A stretch of 64,000 nt of DNA. Origin: Pycnococcus provasolii (taxonomy: Eukaryota > Chlorophyta > Pseudoscourfieldiophyceae > Pseudoscourfieldiales > Pycnococcaceae). Positions within the stretch are counted from its first letter, which is position 1. Every line of letters begins with the position of its first letter. Position numbers and translations under genes: made by a program. This document shows, one piece after another, positions 9,443-19,344 of this stretch. The DNA is taken from NCBI GenBank assembly GCA_938743325.2, contig OW568902.1, positions 186,001 through 250,000 on the forward strand, in the 5' to 3' direction. The notes beneath the pieces are model-generated. The model saw nothing but the letters and a program-made list of their open reading frames with translations. It made no database searches and was not told the DNA's origin.

Positions 9443-10798
9443 ATGGCCGGTTGTCGTATTCATAGTAGTATGGCGTTCAGGGGTTCTTCTAGGGTCTCTT
9501 CTCAGGCTCGCAGTAGTGGTAGTTTAAACTCGCGGTTAACGGTTATTAACGGTGGTGGTAAGGTTTCTAAGAGGACTTGTCTGGTGTCTGTTCGCACCAA
9601 GGCGTTTCCGTCGGGAGGAAATGGAGGAAATGGAAATCATGGAAATGGAAATCAACCTACTCCGCTCAACGGCAAAGCCTCCCCCGGAGCTCCGTCCCCT
9701 GTGGAGGAGGTTCAAAGCGCGGCAGCTCTCGCGCGTCTTGAAATTCAAAAGAAGAGACAACGTGAGGCGGAGGACCGTGCGAGGGCGTTCGCGGAGGCGA
9801 AGGCGCAGCAGGGGCAGGGGAGTCCGACGACGGCCACGACGCAGCCGGGGAACAACGGACACCACCAGACGTATGAAAACAACCTGAGAAGTGAGGAGAT
9901 TAAGAAGGAGGCGGAGGCGCGCGCAAAGGCGTTCCTCGACGGCCTGAACGGAACGGAACAGCCGCCTCCCGCTCCTGCGGCAGCAGAGCAGGCGAACGCC
10001 AAGGCGGCGGCGGATGCAAAGCAGCTGTTCGCGAACGTCAGGCAAAACGATGTGGCAAGGTCAAACGAAGACGACGTGCCCGGCTTTCAAGCGTCGACCG
10101 AAGCGAGCATCATCCCCACGACGTCAGCCGCACCCACGGCACTAGCGCCGGCGACGTTCCAGGCGCCAGAGGGACCGGCAAACGTGCACTTCTCGGTGCA
10201 GTTCCACGCCGAACACGGGGAACGGCTTGTGGTGTGCGGCAAGCACCGCCTCCTGGGCGGATGGGATCACCACAAGGCGGTGACACTTGAATGGAACGAT
10301 GGCGATATCTGGACAGGCGCCGTGTCGCTTCCGGCTGCCGACTTGTACGACTACAAATACGCCGTGATCCACGACCATGGCGCGGTCACGTGGGAAAAGG
10401 GTGTCGACCGCATACTCGTCGTTGAGGCGAACGACATCAGTGATGGCATCGCCGTGAGCGACGCATGGGAAGACTCAGCGAGTTCCATGCTCGTCACCAA
10501 CGGCGTCGCGATGAGTGCAAGCCAAAAGCTTCGCGAATGTCTCGTGCAAGCACGCAAGGACGTGGAGGTGGCGCATGCTTCGAATCGCGCACTCAAGGCT
10601 GAGCTCGCGACGAAAGATATTGCTCTCAGGCAGCAAGCGAAGGAGGCAAGGGAGGCACTGGCGCGTGCATCAGAGGTTGCCGAAGCTGCGCTCGCGACCG
10701 CGGCGGCGCCCACTGCAATGTCGCGTAGTGACGCGCTGAAACGCGCCGAGGATGCACTCGAGCGCGCCGAGGCTGCGCTTTCACGGATTGGCGTTTAG
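9443..10798 (+). CDS. CBM20 starch-binding protein with EAK motifs and C-terminal coiled coil
   Basis: A 451-residue protein. Residues 1-55 are Ser/Arg/Gly-rich and acid-poor, as in a plastid transit peptide. Family motifs sit at about 104-120 (RQREAEDRARAFAEAK) and 154-165 (KEAEARAKAF) in Pro/Gly-rich linkers. A CBM20 spans about 247-332. It keeps the aromatic pair of starch-binding site 1, GGWD near 274 and TWEKG near 317. The C-terminus (360-450) is a Lys/Glu/Ala coiled coil. CBM20 binds alpha-glucan, so the protein should contact starch. There is no catalytic domain, so it is a tether or adaptor rather than an amylase. It converges with the giant CBM20 gene 151 bp downstream, which suggests local duplication. 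The pyrenoid role is inference; a general starch-metabolism adaptor is the alternative. Confidence 0.88.
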   Translation: MAGCRIHSSMAFRGSSRVSSQARSSGSLNSRLTVINGGGKVSKRTCLVSVRTKAFPSGGNGGNGNHGNGNQPTPLNGKASPGAPSPVEEVQSAAALARLEIQKKRQREAEDRARAFAEAKAQQGQGSPTTATTQPGNNGHHQTYENNLRSEEIKKEAEARAKAFLDGLNGTEQPPPAPAAAEQANAKAAADAKQLFANVRQNDVARSNEDDVPGFQASTEASIIPTTSAAPTALAPATFQAPEGPANVHFSVQFHAEHGERLVVCGKHRLLGGWDHHKAVTLEWNDGDIWTGAVSLPAADLYDYKYAVIHDHGAVTWEKGVDRILVVEANDISDGIAVSDAWEDSASSMLVTNGVAMSASQKLRECLVQARKDVEVAHASNRALKAELATKDIALRQQAKEAREALARASEVAEAALATAAAPTAMSRSDALKRAEDALERAEAALSRIGV

Positions 10799-10949
10799 AT
10801 GGGGGCAACGAATCAATGCCCTTGCGATCATTTTTGCTCATTCAGTAACGGAATGGGAGTTCATTTTTTGTTGTCAAGAATAAAAAAAGGTCGTCCTCGA
10901 TTCTCACCAAAAGAAAATACAGGGTGTATTACATGATTCAAAAACAATT

Positions 10950-13900
10950 TTACCAGCGACTGCCAGACAGCTGCTCCGCCTTCATGGCAGCAAACGCCTT
11001 TGCACGATCCTCTCTCTCCTTCTGCCTAATAGCGTGTAGGTCCTGTAAGCTATTCATTGCCCAATCTCTCGCCTTTGCGAACATTGACGTAGCGCCGGCG
11101 GATCGACTTTCCTTGACGTCGTACTCCTCCACCTCACAAACGCCCGATTGCTCATCGCAGCCGATGCGCCGGTTCTCGCCGCGCTCCCACTCGAGGCTGC
11201 CGTTCGCGCGCCTCACGAGCACCTTGAACTCGCACGTAGTACTACTCTCCAAGCTGTCGTGCAGCGATATCTCCGCGCTCCACATGTCGCCGCCCTTCAC
11301 GCACGTCAGAGGCAGCGCCTTGTCGGGGTTCCAATTGCCGAGTTGCTCCGTCGATCCGCAGATGAGCACGGTGTCGCCGTACTTGCACTGCAGCTGCACT
11401 TCAAAGTGCGCCGTATGCGCATTCGGCTGGGTCGTCATTGAGACCACTGGAGCGTCTTTTGTCGGACCTTGGATTTGAACTGCTTTCGCTTCGGCAAAAG
11501 CCTTAGCGCGAGCCTCCGCCTCTCTCTGCCGCGTCGCGAGTAGGTTCTCATGAGCCATCGATTCTCTCGACGGCAGATCATGACTCGTCTGTGCGTCGCT
11601 TTCACGCCCAATGCCCCGATTCTCGCCGCGCTCCCACTCGAGGCTGCCATCCTCGCGCCTCACCAGCATCTTGAACTCGCACGTGCTCTCCATGCCGTCG
11701 TGCAGCGGTATATCTGCGCTCCACATGTCGCCGCCCTTCGCACACGTCAGAGGCAGCGCCTTGTCGGGGTTCCAATTGCCGAGTTGCTCCGTCGATCCGC
11801 AGATGAGCACGGTGTCGCCATACTTGCACTGCAGCTGCACTTCAAAGAGTACGGTATGCGCATTCGGCGGGATCGTCGCAGACACCTTTGCGCTTGATAC
11901 AGGCGCTGGTTTCCGTTCGTTTTGGTCTTCAGCGTGTTTTGTCGTCGTCGCTTCTGGAGACACTGCGAGTTGCTGCGACTTCGCCTCCGCGAACGCCTTA
12001 GCGCGTGCTTCCGCGTCATGTTGTCTTGTTGTCATAAGTGCATCATTGAGGCTCTTGGAAGCAGCACGATTTGCCTGGATATCGTACGCATCGCCCACGA
12101 CTGGCTCGTGATCACGACCAATTTTCCGATTTGTGCCATCCTCTACTACCTCACAAACGCCCGATTGCTCATCGCAGCCGATGCGCCGATTCTCGCCGCG
12201 CTCCCACTCGAGGCTGCCGTTCGCGCGCCTCACGAGCACCTTGAACTCGCACGTACTCTCCAAGCTGTCGTGCAGCGATATCTCCGCGCTCCACATGTCG
12301 CCGCCCTTCACGCACGTCAGAGGCAGCGCCTTGTCAGGGTTCCAATTGCCGAGTTGCTCCGTCGATCCGCAGATGAGCACGGTGTCGCCGTACTTGCACT
12401 GCAGCTGCACTTCAAAGTGCGCGGTATGCGCATTCGGCTGGGTCGTCATTGAGACCGCTGGAGCGTCTTTTGTCGGACCTTGGATTTGAACTGCTTTCGC
12501 TTCGGCAAAAGCCTTAGCGCGAGCCTCGGCGTCTGTCTGGCGCGTTCGTATCAGTCTCTGATCTTCATTTGGCATTTCGGATGCCTGATTTCCTCGTCGC
12601 GCTTGCTCGCGTACAGCTGAAGTGGGAATCGAGGAAACCGGCTTTGGTGTAGAAGCAGGATTAGGTATTGGTTGCGAAACAAGCTGCACTGCTTTCGCTT
12701 CGGCAAAAGCCTTAGCGCGGGCCTCCGCCTCTCTCTGCCGCGTCGCGAGTAGGTTCTCATGAGCCACCGATTCTCTCGACGGCAGATCATGACTCGCCTG
12801 TGCGTCGCTTTCACGCCCAATGCCCCGATTCTCGCCGCGCTCCCACTCGAGGCTGCCATCCTCGCGCCTCACCAGCATCTTGAACTCGCACGTGCTCTCC
12901 ATGCCGTCGTGCAGCGGTATATCTGCGCTCCACATGTCGCCGCCCTTCGCACACGTCAGAGGCAGCGCCTTGTCGGGGTTCCAATTGCCGAGTTGCTCCG
13001 TCGATCCGCAGATGAGCACGGTGTCGCCATACTTGCACTGCAGCTGCACTTCAAAGTGTACGGTATGCGCATTCGGCGGGATCGTCGCAGACACCTTTGC
13101 GCTTGATACAGGCGCTGGTTTCCGTTCGTTTTGGTCTTCAGCGTGTTTTGTCGTCGTCGCTTCCGGAGACACTGCGAGTTGCTGCGACTTTGCCTCCGCG
13201 AACGCCTTAGCGCGTACCTCTGCCTCCTTGTGTCGAATGGATAATACTTCCAACTTGAAAGCTTTAGCATCTGCCTCTGCTTGTGCTCTGTTAGCTTCGG
13301 CAGCAGCGGCTCTCACCGCAGCTGCAGATATTGCGGAAGTCGCATTTTTATCGCTGTTAAGTTTTGCCCCTTCAGGTTTTGCAGATTGAAGTTGCTTAGC
13401 CTCTGCGAACGCTTTAGCACGATCTTCGGCTTGCCTTTGTCGCATAAAATTCACATCATGTCGCGCTGCCGCTTCTGCCAAATCCTGCTCCCTACTCTTG
13501 ACTTCTGAGCTCTGCGCAAATTCACTTCCCTTATTCGTATCACGTTCAGAGGCGGATTGCGATTGCGTGCTCTGCGAATGAATTTGTGACTTAGATGATG
13601 TCGTAGTTTCTGGCGAAAAAACCGCCGTAGACGCCTTCGCCTCGGCGAACGCCTTCGCGCGAGCTTCTGCGTCCATCTGACGTTGCGACATACGCGAAGA
13701 TGTCGCAGTCGCTGGCTCGAAAAAGGAAGGAATCTCCCTGCCTACTGTCGGCGTCGGATCAGCAGGACGCATCGCCTTCGCCTCGGCGAACGCCTTCGCG
13801 CGAGCTTCTGCGTCCATCTGACGTTGCGACATACGCGAAGATGTCGTTGTCGCTGGCTCGGTAAACGACGGCATTTCTCTACCTACTGTCGGCGTCGGAT

Positions 13901-16900
13901 CAGCAGGACGCATCGCCTTCGCCTCGGCGAACGCCTTCGCGCGAGCTTCTGCGTCCATCTGACGTTGCGACATACGCGAAGACGTCGGCGCCGCCGGTTC
14001 GGTAAATGAAGGAATCTCTTTGGCTGCTGGCTCGAAAAACGAAGGAATCTCCCTGCCTGCTATCGGCGTCGGATCTGCAGGACGCATCGCCTTCGCCTCG
14101 GCGAACGCCTTCGCGCGCGCGTCTGCGTCCATCTGACGTTGAGACATACGCGAAGACGTCGGCGCCGCCGGTTCGGTAAATGAAGGAATCTCTTTGGCTG
14201 CTGGCTCGAAAAAAGAAGGAATCTCCCTGCCTGCTATCGGCGTCGGATCTGCAGGGCGCATCGCCTTCGCCTCGGCGAACGCCTTCGCGCGAGCTTCTGC
14301 GTCCATCTGACGTTGAGACATACGCGAAGATGTCGGCACCACCGGTTCGGTAAATGAAGGAATCTCCCTGCCTGCTGTCGGCGTCGGATCTGCAGGACGC
14401 ATCGCCTTCGCCTCAGCGAACGCCTTCGCGCGCGCCTCTGCGTCGACCTGACGTTGCGACATACGTGAAGACGTCGGCGCCGCCGGCTCGAAAAAAGAAG
14501 GAATCTCCCTGCCTGCTGTCGGCGTCGGATCAGCAGGACGCATCGCCTTCGCCTCAGCGAACGCCTTCGCACGCGCCTCTGCGTCGACCTGACGTTGCGA
14601 CATACGCGATGACGTAACTTTTGACGGATCTGAAAATGCCGGTGGTTGCTGCGATACTGCTGGCGTCGGATCCGTGGAAAGGGACGCCTTCGCCTCCGCG
14701 TATGCCCTGGCGCGGGCTTCTTCATCCATCTGACGCTTCGACATGCGGGTATCTGATGCCATCGCCACGTTAAATTCTTCACGGGGTGATGCCGGTGTCG
14801 GGTCTGCGAAAAATGCAGACTTTGCCTCCGCTATTGCCTTAGCACGAGCTCCGGCACCCATTTCACGTTTGAGTGTATTTGGAGGCACACTATCAAACGA
14901 AAACGCTGATGCAGAATGCTCGATTTTCGGTGCAAAAAGATCATCCCAAGATTTCAATCTTTCCTGCTCTTTGTCTTCATTGCGATCCGTACTCTGTTCC
15001 TCTAGCAGAGATGCAAGCTCCTCCTCTCGAGCCCTCGCAGCTGCAGCTATAGCATCCGCTTCTTCCTTTGCAACTTTGTACGCCTTTGCTCGAGCCTCTG
15101 ATTCTCGTTTTTTAAGCTCAGCCATCGAAACAAACTTAACTTGAGAGTCCGCTTCCATAAGCGAAGGAAGCTGTGGCATCGTATCATCATCAACCAGGTT
15201 CGCCTGTTTCTGGGCCTGCTTGAGCGTAAGGAGATCAAGCTCCTCGCGAGCCTTTCTCTGTGCTTCCTCTTCCATCTTAGCTGTCAACTCATCAAGTGCA
15301 GCATTAGCAGCCTCCTCTTCTGCCTTTTCTTTTTCAAATGCCTTCGCACGAGCCTCCTTTTCTGTATTTTTGATAGCCTGTAGCTCTTCCCATCGCTGAA
15401 TATCAGCTTCAGCCTTCGCTTTTGCTTCTAACTGCATTCGTAAATACTCTTTAGCATTAGCCTCTGCCTTAGCCTTAGCATCTGCCTCTGCCTTCGCCGA
15501 CTCCATCTTTGACGTGACTTTGCCAGTAAAGGAGGCGGCTTTATCCTTCAATACCTTAAGCTTCTCTGCCGCCGCCAACGCGAGTTGCTGCGCCTTCTCC
15601 TCCTCAAATGCCTTTGCCCGATCCTCAACCTCCTTCTTCCGAATCGCTTTCAACTCCTCCCTGAACTTAGCGTCCGCTTCTGCCTTAGCCTTAGCCTCCG
15701 CCTCACTTCGCAAAAAGGCATCAGCTCCTTGTTTTGCCTTTGCTTTTGGCATCACCGCCGCAGCAACTGACGCAGCTTTCTGCTGTATCTTTCTCAGTTT
15801 TTCCGCTGCGGCTGCAGCCATCTGTTGCGCCTTCTCTTTCTCAAATGCCATCGCTCTATCTTCCTCCTGCTGTTGGCGCATAGCCTGCAACTCTTCCCGT
15901 TGCCTTGCCTCTGCTTCCGCCTTAGCCTTTGCTTCTGCCTGTTCGCGCAGAAACATTTCAGCCTTTTGTTTGGCCTCCTGCTCAGATAGCAATTTCGCAT
16001 TTGTCGCTGCCGCGGCAGCCTCCATCTCTCGAGCCTCCTGCTCAGCCTTTTCCCGGGCAGCCGCCATTGCAGCCGCAGCATGTACCCTCTGTTGCTCATC
16101 AGCGGCGGCTTTGGCAGCAGCAAGCTGCTCTTGTTGCCGTTTTTCCTCCTCGAACGCTCTCGCTCGGGTCTCCTCCTCTTGCCGTCTCATTTCCTGCTCA
16201 TGGGCTATGCGTCTTGCCTCCTCATCAGCCTTAGCCTTAGCTTCGGCTTCCTGTCGTTGGAATTCTGCACGCATAGCTGCTTCCCTCTCCTCCGCCTCTG
16301 CGGCAGCTAGAGCCTCCTGCTCAGCTCTCGCCCGCGCCTCCTGCTCAGCTCTCTGCCGCTCTGCTTCGGCGGCTGCGGCAGCGGCAGCCTCCTGCTCAGC
16401 TTTCACCCGAAATGCATGTTCGGCTCTCTCGCGCGCCGCTGCTTCGGCGGCGGCAGCAGCAGCCTCATGCTCAGCTCTCTCGCGCGCCGCTGCTTCGTCG
16501 GCGGCAGCAGCCGCTTCCTGCTGAGCTCTCTGTCGCTCAGCTGCTTCGGCGGCAGCCGCAGCGGCAGCCGCTTCCTGCTGAGCTCTCTGTCGCTCTGCTG
16601 CTTCAGCGGCAGCGGCAGCAGCGGCAGCTTCCTGCTGGGCTCTCTGTCGCTCAGCTGCTTCGGCAGCGGCAGCTTCTTGTTGCGCTCTCTCCCTTGCTTC
16701 TTGCTCAGCTCTTGCCCGAGCAATGTGATCAGCTCTCTGTTGTTCTGCTGCTTGTGCAGCCTCAGCAGCCTTGTTCTGTTCAAATTTCGCCCTCGCCGCG
16801 GCATGAGCAGTCTCCTCCCTATCTCTGAGATACCTTTCTTCTCTTGCAATCTCTTCTCGCAGAACATCAGCCTCCTTGCCGGTAAATGGCGCGTCGGACA

Positions 16901-18239
16901 TCGCGTCATCGTCGACTTCCCTGCGAGAGGACGTTTGTTCGGGTGAGCGCGATATCTCTTCCTCATCTTGAATGGCCTCCTTAAGATACTTGAGATCATC
17001 CACCCACGTATCGAACTCATCCTTCGACGAGGAGAGTAGCTGATTCAGCTTTTCAACATCGCCACGGAGTATGCCTCGCTCTTTGGCTCCCGTTGAGAGC
17101 GACTCGTACACAGCCTCAAGCTGCCTGTGTTTTTTCTCCATGATATCGTGCGACTCCATAAGTTGAGCACGAAGGTCGGACATCTCTTTTTCTCGCCGTT
17201 CCAGTTCGCCACTCAACTGATCGGTGTTGAAGCGTTCGTCGTTCAACTGCCGCTTGGTGGCTTCCACCTGTTCCTCCTTTCTTTTCAGAAGAGCCCGTGC
17301 TTTTGCCTCTCTCTCAATTTCTCTGATGGACTGCATGCCTTCCTGAAGCTTTGCGTCCGCAGCCGCCTTCGCCGTCGTAGCGGCAGCTGCTGCAGCCTGT
17401 TTTTCCTCCTGCTTAGCCTTTTCCGCAGCCGCGTGAGCAGCCTCCTCCTCCTGCCTTGCCTTTGCCGCAGCTGCGGCGGCAGCTTGCTTCTCACCGTGTT
17501 CCTTGGCTGTTTCCACGGCGGCAGCTAGCTGCCTTGCCTTTGTCTTTGCTTCCCTTTCTGCTCGCGCCTTTTCCTCCGCCGCGGCGTGCGCAGCCTCTTC
17601 TTCTTCTTTAGCCACAGCCGAAATTTCGGCGAGTTCTGCAGAGATTTTACTAGGCTTTGCAACCTTACCTTTCCTGCGTTCGCTCGTGTTGCCAAATCCT
17701 TTGCCCTGCGAGTTGTCCTTACTGTCCGTTTGGTTGCCTTTGTCGTCCGACTTGACATCCTTTCTCCACTTGGCTTGCGCCTCTTCCCACGCCTTGATAT
17801 CCGCCTCCGCCTTGGCGAGTGCCTCCGCTTCCGCACGTTTCTCCTGAGCCCTCGCCACCGCGTCCGTGCGTCTCTGCGCGTGCGAGTCGATGGATGCTTG
17901 CGTCTTGGCGAGTTTATTTGCCTTGGCGGCGTTTGAGCCCGGCGCGTCGTTGAAGTGGAATAGCTTGGATCCGTCAGGCAGGTCTTCGGGTGATTTTGAG
18001 CCGCCTGACTTTGCCGCGGCGATGACGAGCGTGCCTCTGGGACGCTTCTTCGAGGCATCTTCGCCAATGACTTGTTTGGCACAACTTGCCGCCGCAGAAG
18101 CGTGCGAGCGAAGCGAAGCGTTGCGACCGATGTCGTGCGACTCACCACCTCGCTGTCTTCTGGGTGCATGAGAGGATGCGCCTGCTGCCCTCTTTGCATG
18201 CGTGCGCGAAGTAGTCTCTCGTGCAGTCGTAGCAGTCAT
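10950..18239 (-). CDS. Giant coiled-coil protein with about 21 EAK motifs and four CBM20 domains (SAGA-like layout)
   Basis: About 2429 residues from ATG 18239; in-frame ATGs at 18257 and 18308 are alternatives, but MTATTARETTSRTHAKRAAG looks like a transit peptide. Residues about 150-1100 form long Ala/Glu/Arg/Lys/Gln-rich helices (coiled coil or single alpha-helix). Next, at about 1150-1540, comes a tandem repeat of about 43 residues, SRMSQRQMDAEARAKAFAEA followed by a PSFFEP-type linker. The C-terminal third has four CBM20 domains (nt about 12815-13085, 12160-12440, 11605-11875, 11150-11430), each preceded by a family motif. Each keeps the starch-site-1 aromatics in LGNWNPDK and LEWERGEN. 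In Chlamydomonas, SAGA1 and SAGA2 combine CBM20 with very long coiled coils and link Rubisco to the pyrenoid starch sheath. The architecture matches, but domain order differs, so orthology is not claimed. The reading frame is unbroken over 7.3 kb. Confidence 0.88.
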   Translation of the reverse strand: MTATTARETTSRTHAKRAAGASSHAPRRQRGGESHDIGRNASLRSHASAAASCAKQVIGEDASKKRPRGTLVIAAAKSGGSKSPEDLPDGSKLFHFNDAPGSNAAKANKLAKTQASIDSHAQRRTDAVARAQEKRAEAEALAKAEADIKAWEEAQAKWRKDVKSDDKGNQTDSKDNSQGKGFGNTSERRKGKVAKPSKISAELAEISAVAKEEEEAAHAAAEEKARAEREAKTKARQLAAAVETAKEHGEKQAAAAAAAKARQEEEAAHAAAEKAKQEEKQAAAAAATTAKAAADAKLQEGMQSIREIEREAKARALLKRKEEQVEATKRQLNDERFNTDQLSGELERREKEMSDLRAQLMESHDIMEKKHRQLEAVYESLSTGAKERGILRGDVEKLNQLLSSSKDEFDTWVDDLKYLKEAIQDEEEISRSPEQTSSRREVDDDAMSDAPFTGKEADVLREEIAREERYLRDREETAHAAARAKFEQNKAAEAAQAAEQQRADHIARARAEQEARERAQQEAAAAEAAERQRAQQEAAAAAAAAEAAERQRAQQEAAAAAAAAEAAERQRAQQEAAAAADEAAARERAEHEAAAAAAEAAARERAEHAFRVKAEQEAAAAAAAEAERQRAEQEARARAEQEALAAAEAEEREAAMRAEFQRQEAEAKAKADEEARRIAHEQEMRRQEEETRARAFEEEKRQQEQLAAAKAAADEQQRVHAAAAMAAAREKAEQEAREMEAAAAATNAKLLSEQEAKQKAEMFLREQAEAKAKAEAEARQREELQAMRQQQEEDRAMAFEKEKAQQMAAAAAEKLRKIQQKAASVAAAVMPKAKAKQGADAFLRSEAEAKAKAEADAKFREELKAIRKKEVEDRAKAFEEEKAQQLALAAAEKLKVLKDKAASFTGKVTSKMESAKAEADAKAKAEANAKEYLRMQLEAKAKAEADIQRWEELQAIKNTEKEARAKAFEKEKAEEEAANAALDELTAKMEEEAQRKAREELDLLTLKQAQKQANLVDDDTMPQLPSLMEADSQVKFVSMAELKKRESEARAKAYKVAKEEADAIAAAARAREEELASLLEEQSTDRNEDKEQERLKSWDDLFAPKIEHSASAFSFDSVPPNTLKREMGAGARAKAIAEAKSAFFADPTPASPREEFNVAMASDTRMSKRQMDEEARARAYAEAKASLSTDPTPAVSQQPPAFSDPSKVTSSRMSQRQVDAEARAKAFAEAKAMRPADPTPTAGREIPSFFEPAAPTSSRMSQRQVDAEARAKAFAEAKAMRPADPTPTAGREIPSFTEPVVPTSSRMSQRQMDAEARAKAFAEAKAMRPADPTPIAGREIPSFFEPAAKEIPSFTEPAAPTSSRMSQRQMDADARAKAFAEAKAMRPADPTPIAGREIPSFFEPAAKEIPSFTEPAAPTSSRMSQRQMDAEARAKAFAEAKAMRPADPTPTVGREMPSFTEPATTTSSRMSQRQMDAEARAKAFAEAKAMRPADPTPTVGREIPSFFEPATATSSRMSQRQMDAEARAKAFAEAKASTAVFSPETTTSSKSQIHSQSTQSQSASERDTNKGSEFAQSSEVKSREQDLAEAAARHDVNFMRQRQAEDRAKAFAEAKQLQSAKPEGAKLNSDKNATSAISAAAVRAAAAEANRAQAEADAKAFKLEVLSIRHKEAEVRAKAFAEAKSQQLAVSPEATTTKHAEDQNERKPAPVSSAKVSATIPPNAHTVHFEVQLQCKYGDTVLICGSTEQLGNWNPDKALPLTCAKGGDMWSADIPLHDGMESTCEFKMLVRREDGSLEWERGENRGIGRESDAQASHDLPSRESVAHENLLATRQREAEARAKAFAEAKAVQLVSQPIPNPASTPKPVSSIPTSAVREQARRGNQASEMPNEDQRLIRTRQTDAEARAKAFAEAKAVQIQGPTKDAPAVSMTTQPNAHTAHFEVQLQCKYGDTVLICGSTEQLGNWNPDKALPLTCVKGGDMWSAEISLHDSLESTCEFKVLVRRANGSLEWERGENRRIGCDEQSGVCEVVEDGTNRKIGRDHEPVVGDAYDIQANRAASKSLNDALMTTRQHDAEARAKAFAEAKSQQLAVSPEATTTKHAEDQNERKPAPVSSAKVSATIPPNAHTVLFEVQLQCKYGDTVLICGSTEQLGNWNPDKALPLTCAKGGDMWSADIPLHDGMESTCEFKMLVRREDGSLEWERGENRGIGRESDAQTSHDLPSRESMAHENLLATRQREAEARAKAFAEAKAVQIQGPTKDAPVVSMTTQPNAHTAHFEVQLQCKYGDTVLICGSTEQLGNWNPDKALPLTCVKGGDMWSAEISLHDSLESSTTCEFKVLVRRANGSLEWERGENRRIGCDEQSGVCEVEEYDVKESRSAGATSMFAKARDWAMNSLQDLHAIRQKEREDRAKAFAAMKAEQLSGSRW
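11130..13230 (-). repeat. Two-copy duplication of a CBM20-pair unit inside the giant gene
   Basis: Blocks 11130-12020 and 12150-13230 each encode one type-A CBM20 (REDGSLEWERGENRGIG) and one type-B CBM20 (RANGSLEWERGENRRIG). The A copies lie 1209 bp apart and the B copies about 1012-1018 bp apart, with few base differences. Protein order is A, B, A, B. The near-identity at the DNA level points to a recent duplication or ongoing gene conversion. Confidence 0.85.
13640..14690 (-). repeat. Tandem ~43-residue motif array in the giant gene
   Basis: Seven near-identical copies of a unit with SRMSQRQMDAEARAKAFAEA, then KAMRPADPTP and a GREIPSF(F/T)EP linker, plus two diverged copies on the N-terminal side. 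Two units carry an extra inserted AAKEIPSFTEP. Each unit is one predicted amphipathic helix plus one Pro-rich, Phe-containing linker. Confidence 0.85.
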
Positions 18240-18834
18240 CTTCTCCCCTGCGAACATGGCGAAGGTAACCGTGTATTGCGAGCTGTACAGCGTGCGAAGA
18301 AGAAACACGGGAGGGGGAATGACACGTGGAATGGAGAAGGGGGGAGTGGATAGGGGAGCAGGGTTTCTGCAGAGGAGGTTTTCTTTCCGCGGTGCCCCGG
18401 GCTTGGTGAATGGTGGGCCCCCGGGGGACTGCTTTCCTCCCCCGACCTAATAATAACGATGCCGCCTCCCCCCTTCCCCAGACTTTTCCCTCGAGTCCGT
18501 CCGAGTGCCTAGACTAACTATTGAGTGTCTTTCTCGGTCCGTCGGGGGCTCGTTCTCCTCTCCCCGCTTTTCCCTTTCCCAGTCGGCCAGGATGATTATT
18601 CGGGGGGTTCCAACAGATGGGTCCAACCCCGTTCTTTCTCTTTCTCCTCTACGATAGTCCATAGGGTACGATTCCTTTTTTTTCGGGGTTGGGGTGAGCT
18701 CAGTCTACCTTTAGAGGGCGTTGGCCGTTGGGGGTTTGATTCCTCTCCTCTTGAGTCCCCCAAAGGGCTCTAGCTACCCGGTAGAGCTCTACTCCGGAGG
18801 GAGCGGCCTTGGAGATTCACAACCTTTTTTTAGC
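18240..18834. promoter_or_regulatory. Shared divergent promoter region
   Basis: 595 bp between the giant minus-strand gene and the plus-strand coiled-coil gene. It is GC-rich at first (ccgcggtgccccgggc near 18390), then pyrimidine-rich. Open frames here are not convincing. If the two genes are co-regulated, the elements are expected here. Confidence 0.35.
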
Positions 18835-19344
18835 ATGTCGTCGAACGCGATGCGCGCGCCCGCCCTCGCCGTCGTCTCCGCACTCGCAGGCTACGGAGCG
18901 GTCGCGGGAGGGTACGCCGCGTCCAAGGAGTCGTCGCGGTCGTCGCTCGAATCCAAAACCACGTCACTGGCTGTCGCGGCTTCCACGCTCAAGTCGCAGA
19001 TCGCAACGGAAACACAGAACAGCGTGGTATTGGCGGAATCCTTAAAGAAAACCGCCGACGAGGCAAAAACCGCGTCGGAGTCCGTCAGCAAGCTCGAGAA
19101 GGCGCTCACCAACGCAAGGACGAAGAGCACGAAGGCGACCACGTCGCTGGAGACGCTGCATGAGAAACAACAAACACAACAGCGTCGCTTGCGCGCGATG
19201 GAGGAGGACTTGGCAATGAAGAGGCAGACGTTAACGGAAGCGCAGTCGAAGTTGAAGGAGGCGACGGCGGAGGCGGATGCGGCGAAAGCGGCGGTGTTGA
19301 CGCCGTGGAGTCACCCGCTGCTCACGGGCGCACCATCGAAGTAA
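18835..19344 (+). CDS. Small coiled-coil protein with hydrophobic N-terminus
   Basis: 169 residues from ATG 18835; the longer open frame upstream reads through the leader and was not used. Residues 5-30 (MRAPALAVVSALAGYGAVAG and on) form one hydrophobic Ala/Gly-rich segment that could be a membrane anchor or targeting signal. The remainder (35-155) is a continuous Lys/Glu/Ala/Thr heptad-like coiled coil. It ends with a short PWSHPLLTGAPSK tail. No family is recognised. It lies head-to-head with the giant CBM20 coiled-coil gene, so co-expression is plausible, but it lacks the EAK motif. It could be a small organellar or thylakoid structural protein. Confidence 0.65.
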   Translation: MSSNAMRAPALAVVSALAGYGAVAGGYAASKESSRSSLESKTTSLAVAASTLKSQIATETQNSVVLAESLKKTADEAKTASESVSKLEKALTNARTKSTKATTSLETLHEKQQTQQRRLRAMEEDLAMKRQTLTEAQSKLKEATAEADAAKAAVLTPWSHPLLTGAPSK

